A DNA stretch of 64,000 bases, from NCBI GenBank assembly GCA_023627715.1, contig JAMAHW010000021.1, forward strand, positions 310,001 to 374,000, given 5' to 3'. Shown piece after piece: positions 33,723 through 44,104 of this stretch (position 1 is its first letter; each line of letters opens with the position of its first letter). A program made the position numbers and the translations under genes. The stretch comes from Periconia sp. R9002 (taxonomy: Eukaryota > Ascomycota > Dothideomycetes > Pleosporales > Periconiaceae). The notes under the pieces are model-generated. The model saw nothing but the letters and a program-made list of their open reading frames with translations. It did not search any database and was not told where the DNA came from.

Positions 33723-33944
33723 AATACTAGGATATTAGGATTTAGATACTTGCATACACGGCGACAACTCTTCCCTAGGGCTAAAGGTTGCAGTGAAAGT
33801 AAATAAAAGCCTATACATCAACCGCCTTACTTTCTATTATATCTACCCTAGTTCTTGTAGTAACAGGACGTTGGAACGCAGGTAATGAAAGTGAATAAGA
33901 ACCTATGCATCACCCGCCTTATATCTACCGCCTTACCTTGGGTC

Positions 33945-34126
33945 GTTCACTATAATGTTTAGCCTCCGCGAGAAGTTGTAGGCTTCTAGGTATAGTTGTA
34001 AAGTAGTTAGGCTTATAGAGTGTGGTGGTTGTAGGGAAGGGGACGCTTAGCCAATACTACCACTACTACTATAAGGCTTTCTTTCCTATAAATAACTGTT
34101 CGCGGAGGCTAAGAATTGTAGTGAAA
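33945..34126 (+). repeat. Compound repeat, copy 2 (shorter)
   Basis: Bounded by an inverted core at 33945 and a + core at 34107. The inside keeps GGCTTCTAGGTATAG, the GGGAAGGGGACGCTTAGCCA segment and a CTTTCTTTCC segment, with further C-to-T type changes. Confidence 0.7.
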
Positions 34127-34655
34127 GTTGCCTAACGTATTCTAATGCTTCGGGCAGCAATACTCTATAACGATCAATTTGCATTTTATGCTGATGCCTC
34201 GCTAGGGCTAAAGATTGCAGTAAAAGACGCTAACCGTTATCCGCAACTTGTAAAGTCCCACCTTGCTTCTGGAATAGGCGATGTGGCGCGAGTAGCTTTC
34301 TCTGTATACACCTCACACTCCTCCCCCAAGCTAACAGTTGTAGTGAAGAACGCTAAGAACCATTTTTACTATTTATTATTCTATACTAATACAAACTAGT
34401 TGCTCCGTATCTACACTAGTCCATCGTTTAAGCTACACGATCGACTTAATGCTGTATTTTACTGTAGTTATTATCGAGATCTTTCCTATACGTCTAGCTC
34501 TACTCGAGCTGACGAATTTTTTGAGATCTTTGTATAAATTCTTATTACAAATTGTAGGAGCTTGAGATTTCCAACTAGGCCAATTTCTGCCATCTATAAC
34601 GTGTAAATCAACTAGGATAGAAAGCATCTCCCCTGCAAAGGCTTGAAGGGAGACT

Positions 34656-36398
34656 CTAGTAGTAAGGGGAAGTGAGCTCTTGAAGCTCATCAAGCGTGAT
34701 ACTAAGACGTGTTGAATTGCTTCCGTCATGATACCTCAACATAGACTGTTCTTCCATATCCTGAGCAAAGACCGACACATCTTGATCTGTACCAAGTATC
34801 ATTGCTCTTCCAACTAGGACGTATCCATCATCCTCCATCTTCATAACTGCCGCGACAGCGGAGTCGGTGAATCGACATATAACATTCCCCGCTGTAGTAT
34901 TTGACGGAGCGTAGCAAAATTTGTCTCCGAACCCGCCCCCTACTAAGAATTTCCGGATGGGGGAAGTCTCCGGTTCTGACGAACGAACACGAAACCAGCT
35001 TCTGATATACGCCTTTAAGTAATTTCTTTCACCTGAGCTAGTACAGTCGGACAGAATCGGCTTGACGAAACCTGGATGTGCCCACCACATGTCGCCAGGT
35101 TCTGGCTCAACAGGACCAATAACAGTACCATATGTTGAACCCATAATTTCCAGCTTTGTTCTCTTAAGCAATTCTTTACATTCCACGTCTTGAAAGAGTC
35201 TCGTTTGCTCGGATACGCTCGTCGACAATCCAAATAAGGCTCGTTGTATTAACTCGCTATCATGTACGTTTGACCACGTTTGACCTCCGCCCGGTAAGTC
35301 TGAGCATGAATGACTTAAGGCATGCAAAGCAACATCACAATACACTTCTGCCAGGCTCTTAGTATAGTCGGGCACGATCCGGCCGTTCTTGCAGTCAGAG
35401 GCAAGTCCAATCATGCCATACACCTTATCTCTAGGATCGGAACATGAGGAGAGTTCACTAAACTTCATCAGTTTCATCAGTGTTAAATCATGAGTCTGAG
35501 AGATCCAACTTCTTCGTAGGTGAAGGATTCGAAATCCGGGAATCATAAGCAGACTTTCCATGGTAAAGCCTTGGCGGAGGATGTGCCCACAGAGAGTGTA
35601 GAATTTGGCGCCATCAACCGAGATGTTCCCGAGACGTATTGATATATTTTCCCCAAGGACAACCTCTTGGATAATCCAGGTTCGGTGCCAATAACCGAGA
35701 GAACACAGGGCTTCGACATCTGTGTACGAGATACAGATCTCTGAATTCTTCGGTTGATGAGCCCATGTTGAGAAAGCTGCAATGGAGGTTTTGCCGGCCT
35801 TTGGGAAAGATATATCTCCACTGAGCAAGTGAGAATCATCGTGATTCAGTTCCAAGGCGTTTATCTCGTTCCAGTCGCCCGTTAAATCTTGACCAGACAG
35901 AGCAGCTAGCCCGGAGGTATTCGACATGATCTTGAGTTGTGTCATAATTCGCCCAAAATTCGTACTTCCATCTTCTTTCCCAAGCCAGCAAATCACGTCG
36001 GCATTGCGGTAGATCGAGCCCATCATCGAAACTTGATTTCCAAGCTCAATCTTATCGTCTTGGTTGATACAAAGAGCATCAATCCATAACCTCTCACGGC
36101 CAGCACCTTTCTGAGGATCCCATGCGCAACGATCGCCCAGATCTTGTCTGAGGTGCCACAGCGCGGACCAGAGATTCTGCCGTACAGAAACCTCCCCCCC
36201 ATTTATTGTAATGAGCTTTTGATCATCCGCAGGCCCCCATTCATACGATAATGCTTTGTACTCGGGCTCGTCGTTAAGATTTGTATGGATCAAGCGGCAA
36301 CAGATTTGGGAGTCGTTTGAACCAGGCTCCAGGATCAGAATCCGTATTCCACCACCAGGATGCAGTGGCTGGTAGATTGGACCGCCATTCTTCGGCAT
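34656..36398 (-). CDS. HET-domain (heterokaryon incompatibility) protein
   Basis: The first ATG (36398) gives 580 aa with no intron. The HET domain spans about residues 40-255, with its three hallmark blocks: YKALSYEWGPADD, ERLWIDALCINQDDKIE and RNADVICWLGKED. The C-terminal half holds SSCSDPRDKVYGMIGLASD, which is common in HET proteins, and a final part with GYVLVGRAMILGTD. HET domains trigger death or growth arrest on recognition of nonself in fusions between strains. The gene is embedded in repeat DNA: core copies end at 34348 and resume at 36824, with compound repeats on both sides. A 23-bp A run (36431-36453) lies just upstream. Its composition is far less AT-rich than the flanking DNA. 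Confidence 0.88.
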   Translation of the reverse strand: MPKNGGPIYQPLHPGGGIRILILEPGSNDSQICCRLIHTNLNDEPEYKALSYEWGPADDQKLITINGGEVSVRQNLWSALWHLRQDLGDRCAWDPQKGAGRERLWIDALCINQDDKIELGNQVSMMGSIYRNADVICWLGKEDGSTNFGRIMTQLKIMSNTSGLAALSGQDLTGDWNEINALELNHDDSHLLSGDISFPKAGKTSIAAFSTWAHQPKNSEICISYTDVEALCSLGYWHRTWIIQEVVLGENISIRLGNISVDGAKFYTLCGHILRQGFTMESLLMIPGFRILHLRRSWISQTHDLTLMKLMKFSELSSCSDPRDKVYGMIGLASDCKNGRIVPDYTKSLAEVYCDVALHALSHSCSDLPGGGQTWSNVHDSELIQRALFGLSTSVSEQTRLFQDVECKELLKRTKLEIMGSTYGTVIGPVEPEPGDMWWAHPGFVKPILSDCTSSGERNYLKAYIRSWFRVRSSEPETSPIRKFLVGGGFGDKFCYAPSNTTAGNVICRFTDSAVAAVMKMEDDGYVLVGRAMILGTDQDVSVFAQDMEEQSMLRYHDGSNSTRLSITLDELQELTSPYY

Positions 36399-36430
36399 GG
36401 TCAGAATAAGATTTAGCAATAGTGATTTTC

Positions 36431-36453
36431 AAAAAAAAAAAAAAAAAAAAAAA
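36431..36453. repeat. Homopolymer A tract (23 bp) upstream of the HET gene
   Basis: Starts 33 bp before the HET start codon when read on the gene strand, where it is a T tract. Poly(dA:dT) tracts exclude nucleosomes; a copied poly(A) tail was considered but there is no supporting structure. Confidence 0.8.
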
Positions 36454-36689
36454 TTAGAGGTAAGAAGGTTGAGGGAAAAGGCAAGCACACAAAAGCCAAC
36501 TAGCCATAGTTAGGTTTGAAGGCAGAAGTGTCTTGGCGTTGTGGCTCAGCATGAAATCTTGCTGTGTTCTGGCCGGAAGCCGATTTTGCAATCGACCGTA
36601 GTAATCTACAGGAGCTATGCAGGGTTTGAAAAGCATGTCTTAAGGATAATAACAAACACTATTCAAATGGGGCGGTACTTAATGTCACA

Positions 36690-36843
36690 ATTGCTAGCAG
36701 GGAGGGCGGCCGACCCTTGCACGGAAGGCGATAATATGGTGGTCGTGGGGAGGAGGACGCTCAGCCAACACCGCCACCACCACCACCGGAAGGCTTTCTT
36801 CCCTGCTGGCAACTGTTCGCGGGGGCTAAAGATTGCAGTGAAA
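36690..36843 (+). repeat. Compound repeat, copy 3 (3' part only)
   Basis: Keeps the GGACGCTCAGCCAACACC and AAGGCTTTCTTCCCTGCT segments and ends in an intact + core. It lacks the inverted core at its left. GC content is higher than in copies 1 and 2. Confidence 0.7.
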
Positions 36844-37453
36844 ATTGCCAAGCCGGCGAAACAGGGGTAAAATGCCCTTCTGCGCCTTCTGCCGAGATAG
36901 GGGTAAAATGCGCTTTTGCGCCTGCTGTCGAGATATGCAGTGGGCGGTGAGAAGGTTAGATTGGTAGGTGAATCTAAACTAATAATAGGAAAGGCAAATC
37001 TAGTAAGTCTAATGAGTAAGGAAAGCGAGAGATTTAGCGTTCTTCACTGTAATATTTAGCCCCCGCGAGGAGTCGTCGGCTTCTATACCTATTTCTAAAC
37101 TAGTAAGGCTTGTAGAGTGTAGTGGTAGCTGGGGAGGGGCATACTCAGCTAACACTGCTACTACCACCACCACTACCGTCGCAAGGCTTTCTTCCCTGCT
37201 AGCAACTATTCGCGGGGGCTAAAGATTGCAATAAAAAAATACTAAGCAAGGGCAAAAGACTAGTGGATTGGCCTACTCTAATTATCCTGCGAGCGTGTTC
37301 AAACACCGTACGTACGTCAACAGGTCCTCGCGGGAACTAACTATTGCAGTGAAATAACCTTAAACTCTCCTCACCGGATCACCTACTTACCCCTGCTCTC
37401 ACCCCACTACCACTATCAACAACTCCTCCCCCGGGCTAAAGATTGCAGTGAAA
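36824..37453. repeat. Left repeat cluster, part B (five core copies)
   Basis: + strand cores start at 36824, 37217, 37335 and 37434; a - strand core starts at 37042. Those at 36824 and 37434 match the 20-bp consensus exactly. A GGGTAAAATGC-based unit is duplicated at about 36866-36934. Confidence 0.9.
36910..37236 (+). repeat. Compound repeat, copy 4 (full length)
   Basis: Repeats the order of copy 1: TCTAAACTAATAATAGGAAA, inverted core at 37042, CCCGCGAGGAGTCGTCGGCT, CTCAGCTAACACTGCTACTA, GGCTTTCTTCCCTGCTAGCA and a + core at 37217. It is less AT-shifted than copy 1. Confidence 0.75.
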
Positions 37454-37762
37454 TTGATATGCTGCGAGAAGAGTCACACTTCACTTCCTGTATGTATACC
37501 TATTCACATCCTACTCACTGTGGTTTCCCAGCGTATATTCTGTCAACCCCCAGGCGTGGCACAGGTAAAAGAAAAAGGTCTATACTGGCGCCAGCACTTC
37601 TAAAGATTCGTCAACGACAAGTATTGTCCTTTTTTTCAATCTATGCTAAGTCTGAGGGTTTGACAAAATACAGGTAGAAAACTGTAGGAGGTAGTAGGTA
37701 CTAACCCCCTGCTCCTCCTCACCAACCCCCAACCCTTACGCACATCGACGACTCCTCGCGGG

Positions 37763-38373
37763 CGCCAAAGATTGCAGTGAAATTGTGATATCCCCCAGGA
37801 CTTACTGTATAAACAACCCCCCTTAACCTATCACCACCACCCCCCCCCCCCCCCCCATCAGTCCATCTTCACCTACTCACCCCTGCTCTATCTCACCCCC
37901 TCCCTCCCGGACACATCTTGACAACCCCTCGCGGGGGCTAAACATTGCAGTGAAATTGCCTTTTGCTTATATGTACCTATATATATAACCACCTCAGACT
38001 ACCTATCACACCCCCCGTCCCTCCTGCTCACCCCCACCACTATGGACGACTCCTCGCGGGCGCTAAAGATTGCAGTGAAAAAAAACCCTGTGAGATGTTT
38101 TTCCCCCTCCTTTACACACCCCTCACACTTCTCGCGGGCGCCAAAGATTGCAGTGAAATATCCCTGTTCAGCCCCTGCCCTTTTACACCTTTAACCCCCT
38201 TCTGTACACACCATCAACAACTCCTCCCCTGGGCTAAAGATTGCAGTGAAAAACCCCGGCTCCCTCTCACCCACCCTCGCACTCGTCCCTTTCTCTCCCT
38301 CTCTCATTCGTTCCTTCCCACACTCCCCTCTAACTCCTCCAACTCCTCGCGGGCGCCAAAGATTGCAGTGAAC
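37763..38373 (+). repeat. Left repeat cluster, part C (six intact + cores)
   Basis: Cores start at 37763, 37936, 38061, 38139, 38232 and 38354, separated by 58-153 bp of C/T-rich DNA. All read on the + strand and nearly all match the core exactly. Each is preceded by the cap ACTCCTCGCGGGCG or a variant. A 17-bp C run lies at 37840-37856. Confidence 0.92.
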
Positions 38374-39038
38374 AATCCCTGTTGTTTTAAGCCTCTTCTG
38401 CTGATGGGTGATGGCTGTGAGTCGCTGCCTACACTCCACTCCTAAACGTAACCCCCGCCCCCCCCCCAAAAAATAATCTGAGCCGCGCGTGTACATACAT
38501 GCACGTATACGTATACGGATACAGAGGTTCGTAGGTATATGATGTATGTGGCGTGTATAAACCAACAGTAACAGAACGTAGAAAGTGCCACTCAGTAGCA
38601 TAAAAGGGTATGTTTATTTATCTGATGGAGAAGAAGAAAAGAAAAATATAAAGGAAAGGTAGGTAAATATAAGTATCCAAGTACATCACTAGAGAGAGAT
38701 GGATGGAGAGAGGAGAAAGGAAGTATTACAAAGAGATGATAAGTTTTTGCGGGAAAGCGAATTTTTGAACAGAAGTACGCTTAATAACAACAACCTGTGT
38801 ACCACGAAATGAAGCGAATAAAAAGAGACAGAAAGAACGGGAAGGTATAAATTCGATGGAAATGCAATGTTTAATGTAAACATAATCGTACAACATCTAA
38901 AAAACCCTTGTATGAATTCCAATTGCGAATGCCCTAAAAACATGCGACCAAACACTCATCACACGATCAGACTTCCCGCCTACCATCCTCCACCTCCACC
39001 TCCTCAAAAGAAACACGAAACCACTCGCACCTCGCCCC
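38374..39038. other. Intergenic region 3' of the YIP5-like gene
   Basis: About 665 bp without a gene or core copy; the TACGTATAC-rich and later purine-rich parts hold nothing recognised. Confidence 0.5.
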
Positions 39039-40098
39039 TTAAAAAAACAACATCCGTATCAAATCCCCCTTCTTCTCCCCCTCTCCACCCTCAGCCCCGG
39101 ACCCAGCGCCAGGCCCATCTTTCGGACCGACGGGACTCGTAGCGGCGAAGAAGAGCACCTTGATAGCGATGGCGAAGCCAGCGTGCAGTGCGAGGACAAC
39201 GACGAGTAAGATTTTCGAGGTTTTTGCCTCGGTAGAGGAGAGCACAGGGTACAGGTTGCGAAGGAGGAAGAAGACGGAGGCGGCGAAGCCTAGGGCGACG
39301 AATATGAAGTTTAGGACTGTGTTTTCGTTAGGTTCGTACTGTTTTAGGGGAGAGGGGAGGGGGAACGTACTGTTAATCGGACTGCAACTAATAAGCGCGA
39401 CGGGTATCCAAATCAAATTCGCATACCCATACAAACACACACACTCCAACAAATTCGCACTCTCACTCCCATACCACTTGAGCACGGCCCACAGCCCCGC
39501 GGGGACCAGCGCGGTATACCCATACACCATGCCGGCACCGCCGCTTAGGAGCTTGAAATCGTACGCGAAGTGGTCTTTGCCCTGGTGCGCAAGGTACTGG
39601 TTGATGGTGCCCGTGAGGAACAGGATGACGACGACGGTGGTGGCGATCCATACGGGGCCGTAGAGATCGGGGTTGCCCTCGAGCACGTCGAGGAAGTTTT
39701 GGCGCGGGTACAGGGTTGCGGTGCAGCGGTGCAGGACGGACGAGGTGTCGACGTCGAAGGCTTGCGCGTAGAAGGAGAGGGTCCAGAGGTAGTGTTTGCG
39801 CGAGGAGGACGAGGAGGCGGGGGCCGGGAGGAAGCCGGTGGTTGCGGTGTCGGGTTGGATTTTGTTACGGGAGGAGGGTGTGTTTTCGAAGTCTGCGGGT
39901 GGGTTAGGGAGCGCTCGCAATGGGTTGTCTTGTCGGCGGGCTTACTGGAGCTGTGGAATTCGAGATCCTCGCGGAGGTCTGTATGGCCTAGGTCGCCCTG
40001 CGAGGATGTTAGTTTTAATGGAGTGAAGCTAGTAGTGATTGGAAGCTTCGCACCTCCTGGTCCACGTCGACAACGACATCGTATCCTCTGTTCGCCAT
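39039..40098 (-). CDS. YIP5: Yip1-domain Golgi membrane protein, YIP5/YIPF1-like
   Basis: Four exons on the - strand: 40098-40054, 39997-39946, 39892-39371 and 39316-39039, giving 298 aa. The introns are 56, 53 and 54 bp. The N-terminus reads MANRGYDVVVDVDQEGDLGHTDLREDLEF. LWTLSFYAQAFDVDTSSVLH and NPDLYGPVWIATTVVVILFL are the YIPF1/2-Yip5 signature before the first span; about five membrane spans follow. The third intron is a multiple of three without a stop; removing it restores SPINILNFIFVALGF, as in relatives. Yip1-family proteins bind Rab GTPases and act in Golgi vesicle transport. One intact core repeat lies about 190 bp upstream of the ATG. Confidence 0.88.
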
Positions 40099-40286
40099 GG
40101 TGGTGGTTTGATGAGCTAGTAAGTAGCTGGAGCTCTGCGGCCAGATTGCGTCGGAGGTCTGGCGTTGGATCGCAGTGATACGGAGCACCGTCAGCCACAG
40201 GATAGGGAGCGTTGCAGGGATGAGCTTAGTCACGCATCTTGAACAGTGTGATTGGCTAGGTACTCTAACCTCAGACTCCTCGCGGG

Positions 40287-40306
40287 GGCTAAAGATTGCA
40301 GTGCAA
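40287..40306 (+). repeat. Isolated core copy upstream of YIP5
   Basis: GGCTAAAGATTGCAGTGCAA, one base off the core near its end, with the cap GACTCCTCGCGGG directly before it. It lies in the promoter region of the - strand YIP5-like gene. Confidence 0.9.
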
Positions 40307-40716
40307 AAACGTCAGCTTTTCGAAATATATAGTGTTGTTGCCTAAGCTTATTCCTCACTTTTATTAAAACACGAGAGGTTAGGTCGTCCCAGCCGTTTTC
40401 AACCATCTAAATTCCATATACCAAACCAAACCAAAACGCACACATAAAAAACCATACTCATCCTCCTCCTCGTACTCATCCATATTGACAATCCCAAAAC
40501 TCTACTAGCCACTCAACTCCCCCGCAGCAGCCGCAAACACATCCCACAAACTACCCATCCCAGCGAAAAAAAAGACAAATACGCTATACCCCATCTCAAA
40601 CGACCGACCAGATACTTAACTGCACAGCCGTTCGTTGCTGGTGGCAGCGGCCCCCCAATCTCCCTGTGGGAAGTCCTCCACGTCCCATCTCACGTCACCT
40701 CACAACGTCTCGCGCG

Positions 40717-40736
40717 GGCTAAAGATTGCAGTGAAA
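40717..40736 (+). repeat. Isolated core copy 3' of glycogen phosphorylase
   Basis: Exact match to the core, with cap CGTCTCGCGCG. About 350 bp beyond the stop codon of the - strand GPH1 gene; the last copy of the left cluster. Confidence 0.9.
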
Positions 40737-41086
40737 AAAGACGCTAAGCCACTCTTCGACTTTTCTCCTATCTCATCCACGTTAAAATTAGAAGGACGCA
40801 GACGAATCAGAGGAGGGGGATGGAGTGGGGGTCAGTGTCAACGTGATTTGATATGAATGTTGGTCAAGTAACGCTTTGATTAAGTCATTATATAATAGGT
40901 AAGAAGAGGAGAATAGAAGCTTGTAGGGGAAAGGGGAGGAGGAGGGGATAGGTAAAGGGGTGTATGAATGGAGAGGTTACAAATTGATGAAGGTATGGAT
41001 AAGTCTCATGCAGGATGAGACAGAGACTGAAGATAAGTCAAGCATCTCCCTTCCACGCGTTCGTGCTATAAACCTCGTCGGAACCC

Positions 41087-44000
41087 TCACTCATCCCCCT
41101 TCTTGTCCTGCACAAGAGGCTCAATATTCCAGATACTCTCCGCATACTCATCAATGCATCGATCACTGCTGAAGAAGCCCATCCTGGCAACCGTCGTGAT
41201 AGCCTTGGTCGTCCACTCCTCAGTGTTCTTGAAGCTTTCGTCAATGAGCGCCTGTGTCTGGATGTACGAGGCGAAGTCGTCGGAGACGAGGTAGTAGTCG
41301 CCGTGCTCGACGATGCCGTTGAGCAGCGCGGTGAAGGAGCCGGCGTCGCCAAACTGGCCAGAGTGGATGGCGTCGAAGACGTTGGCGAGGTGGGGGTCGA
41401 GCTGGTATTCTTGGTAGAGGTGGGCGTGGCGGAGGTCTTCGACGTTTTCGGCGAGGTTGCCGAAGAGGAAGATGTTTTCCTCGCCGATTTCGCGGGTGAT
41501 TTCGATCTAGTGGGGTTAGGTGAGCTGTGCAGGTTTGAAGATCGGAGGAGGACTTACGTTGGCACCGTCGCATGTGCCGATGATGAGACCGCCGTTTAGA
41601 CAGAACTTCATGTTGCTCGTGCCGGAGGCTTCTGTGCCGGCCGTCGAAATGTGCTCTGAGATGTCACTTGCTGGGCAGATAATCTCGGCCTTGCTGACAT
41701 TGTAGTCCTCCAAGAAGATCACTTTGAGAAGATCTCCAACATCCGGATCGTTGTTTACGACCTTTCCAACCTGGTTGATCAGATGAATGACCGTCTTCGC
41801 CATCCAGTATCCGGGGGCAGCCTTTCCACCGAAGATGGACACGCGAGGAGCGAGCTTCTTCCTATCTTCGGCAGACATCTTCTTGATTTCCAGGTAACGG
41901 TGAATGACACCAAAGATGTTGAGCTGCTGTCGCTTGTACTCATGCATACGCTTCACCTGCACATCAAACAGCGCAGATGGGTTCACGGTGACACCGTTGT
42001 GTTCCTTGATGTGTTTCGCGAGCCGCACCTTGTTTGCGTACTTGATCTCACGGAACTCCTTCCGGAACTCCTTGTCGTCGACAAAAGCCTCCAACTTGTG
42101 AAGCAACGTCAAATCTTTCAAAAACTCATGCCCACCCAATTTTGACGCAATCAAAGCTGAGAGTCTCGGGTTCGCCTGGTGCAACCATCGTCGCGGTGTG
42201 ATACCGTTGGTGACATTGGTAAATTTATCAGGGCCGTATATTAATACAAAGTCCTTAAAAATGGTAGTCTTGATGAGATCAGAATGCAACTCCGCAACAC
42301 CATTGACCTTGTGGGAGCCAATGACGGCCAGGTAGGCCATGCGAACCATCTTGGGGTTGGACTCTTCGATTATCGATACGCGACTGAGCATGTCACGGTC
42401 CTTGGGAAATTTACGTTCGACATATTGCAGGAAGTTCAAGTTGATGTCGTAGATGATTTGGAGGTGTCGAGGGAGGAGGTGCTGTAAAAGCGGAACGGAC
42501 CACTTCTCTAGAGCTTCCGGAAGTACAGTGTGGTTGGTGTAGCCAAATGTCTTGGTCACGACTACTGTGTGTTAGTCTATAGCTCGTACTTTACGAAGGA
42601 CAAACGTACTGCTCCATGCTTCGTCCCAGTCAAGTCCTTCCAAATCAACCAAAATGCGCTGGAGCTCAGGAATAGCAAGAGTTGGATGCGTGTCGTTGAG
42701 CTGGATAGCGACTTGATTGGGGAACTCCTTCCATGATCGCTTGGTTTTCTTGAACCGTCGTACGATATCATACAGCGATGCTGCACACCAGAAATACTGT
42801 TGCTTCAAACGCAGCTCCTTGCCTCGCTCCAAGCTTGAATAAATTAGCTGACCGCATTGCATCCGATATCCGCTGTCCGGACTCACTTGTCGTTGGGGTA
42901 GAGAACCGCGGAAATAGTCTCCGCACGTTGCTGATCAGCAACTGAACTCTCGTAGTCACCCGAGTTGAATTTCTGGAAATCAAACTCGCCGCTAGCGGCC
43001 TTGCTGCCCCAAAGACGGAGGTTGTTGCAAGTCGGGGTCTGGTATCCGGGAACTAGACACACCAATCAGCATCAGCCTTTTCAAGTCACGATCCAGAAAC
43101 TGACTTGGCACATCAAAAGCCACAGCTTGCACAATCTCTCCGCCCTCCCAGGAAGTGTGTTGATTTCCTTCCTCGTCCTGCCAGCGGTTCACATGGCCAT
43201 AGAACTGTATGTCCACCGTGATGTCGTGACGCTGGAATTCCCAGGGGTTGAAATCGAGCCAGTAGTCAGGAACCTCGACTTGGTACCCATCGACAATCTC
43301 CTGCTTGAAGATTCCATACCTGTATCGCAAGCCGTATCCCCATGCGGGGTAATTGAGCGAGGCCATGGAATCGAGGAAGCAGGCGGCCAGACGCCCAAGA
43401 CCGCCGTTTCCGAGCGCAGCGTCGTGTTCCTGCGAAATAACATCTTCCATGCGGAAACCGAGATTCCCCAACCCCTCTGTATCCCGTAAGTTTCCCATTC
43501 AGACCAATTCATCTGAAATTTATCACGTACTGGTAGCAGTGTCCTTTTGCTCCACATTCAGCATTGCATTATCCAAAGCCCGCCCCATCAGAAACTCTAG
43601 AGAAAGATAGTACACGCGTTTCTGGTCCGCAAACGTTTGGTTCTGCTGGGTTTTATTCCAGTCCAAGACCAGGCGGTCTCGGAAGGCCAGTGCGGTCCCC
43701 GCGTACGCAGCGGCTTCATCGCAATTGTAGAGGGAGCGGGCGAGCGTGGTCTCGATGTGTCGGACTGCCTCGGCGGTGAATTGATCGGGGTTGGAGAAGG
43801 GTTTTGGCGTCTAAATATAACACACATCAATATAAAAAGTAACCATCAAAGCCAACCAGTTTGAATACACGATATGAAATAAACTCACAAACTTCCTCCA
43901 AGCCTCTCTCATCTCCTCCGGGATGCTCGCCTCAACACTCTTAATCTCCCCCGGCCCAAAGCCCGTGACAGTTCTCTTGTGTTTAGGGCGCGTGAATTGA

Positions 44001-44104
44001 GGCGGGCCAACGGGGCCTGCAAAGTCTGATAGCGGCGCGCTAATCGACGGGCGCCGCTCACGGGGGTTACCCGCAGGATTGGAGGAGACGGCTGCGGTGG
44101 CCAT
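41087..44104 (-). CDS. GPH1: Glycogen phosphorylase
   Basis: Seven exons on the - strand: 44104-43889, 43810-43531, 43476-43105, 43052-42887, 42833-42610, 42561-41558 and 41506-41087. All frames close to give 893 aa, the usual fungal length. It degrades glycogen to glucose-1-phosphate using pyridoxal phosphate. Landmarks are [78 protein letters not shown] and [20 protein letters not shown]; the last contains the PLP-binding Lys. The N-terminal tail (about 70 aa) has [11 protein letters not shown] and KHKRTVTGF, likely phosphorylation sites as in yeast. Introns are 48-78 bp. Intron 5 ends in tandem acceptors CAGTAG; the second gives the usual SIVTKTF. Confidence 0.95.

Larger units (their letters stand above)
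32405..34348. repeat. Left repeat cluster, part A (about 13 degraded core copies)
   Basis: The 20-bp core GGCTAAAGATTGCAGTGAAA occurs in degenerate form. + strand copies start at 32405, 32479, 32709, 32901, 33200 (weak), 33361, 33703, 33779, 34107, 34206 and 34329. - strand copies start at 33546 and 33945. Most changes from the core are C to T or G to A (for example TTGTAGT for TTGCAGT, AGTAAAA for AGTGAAA). The surrounding DNA is AT-rich, with long stretches free of ORFs. The - strand copies pair with + strand copies at 33703 and 34107 as ends of larger compound units. There is no gene in this interval. Confidence 0.85.

Noticed and set aside
36431..36453. Poly(A) tail of a retrocopied gene
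   Set aside because: The A run lies upstream of the HET gene on the wrong side for a retrocopy tail, and no target duplication was seen.
37963..38445. 160-codon ORF across the left array
   Set aside because: It is a frame running through C/T-rich spacers and core repeats; no start context or homology.
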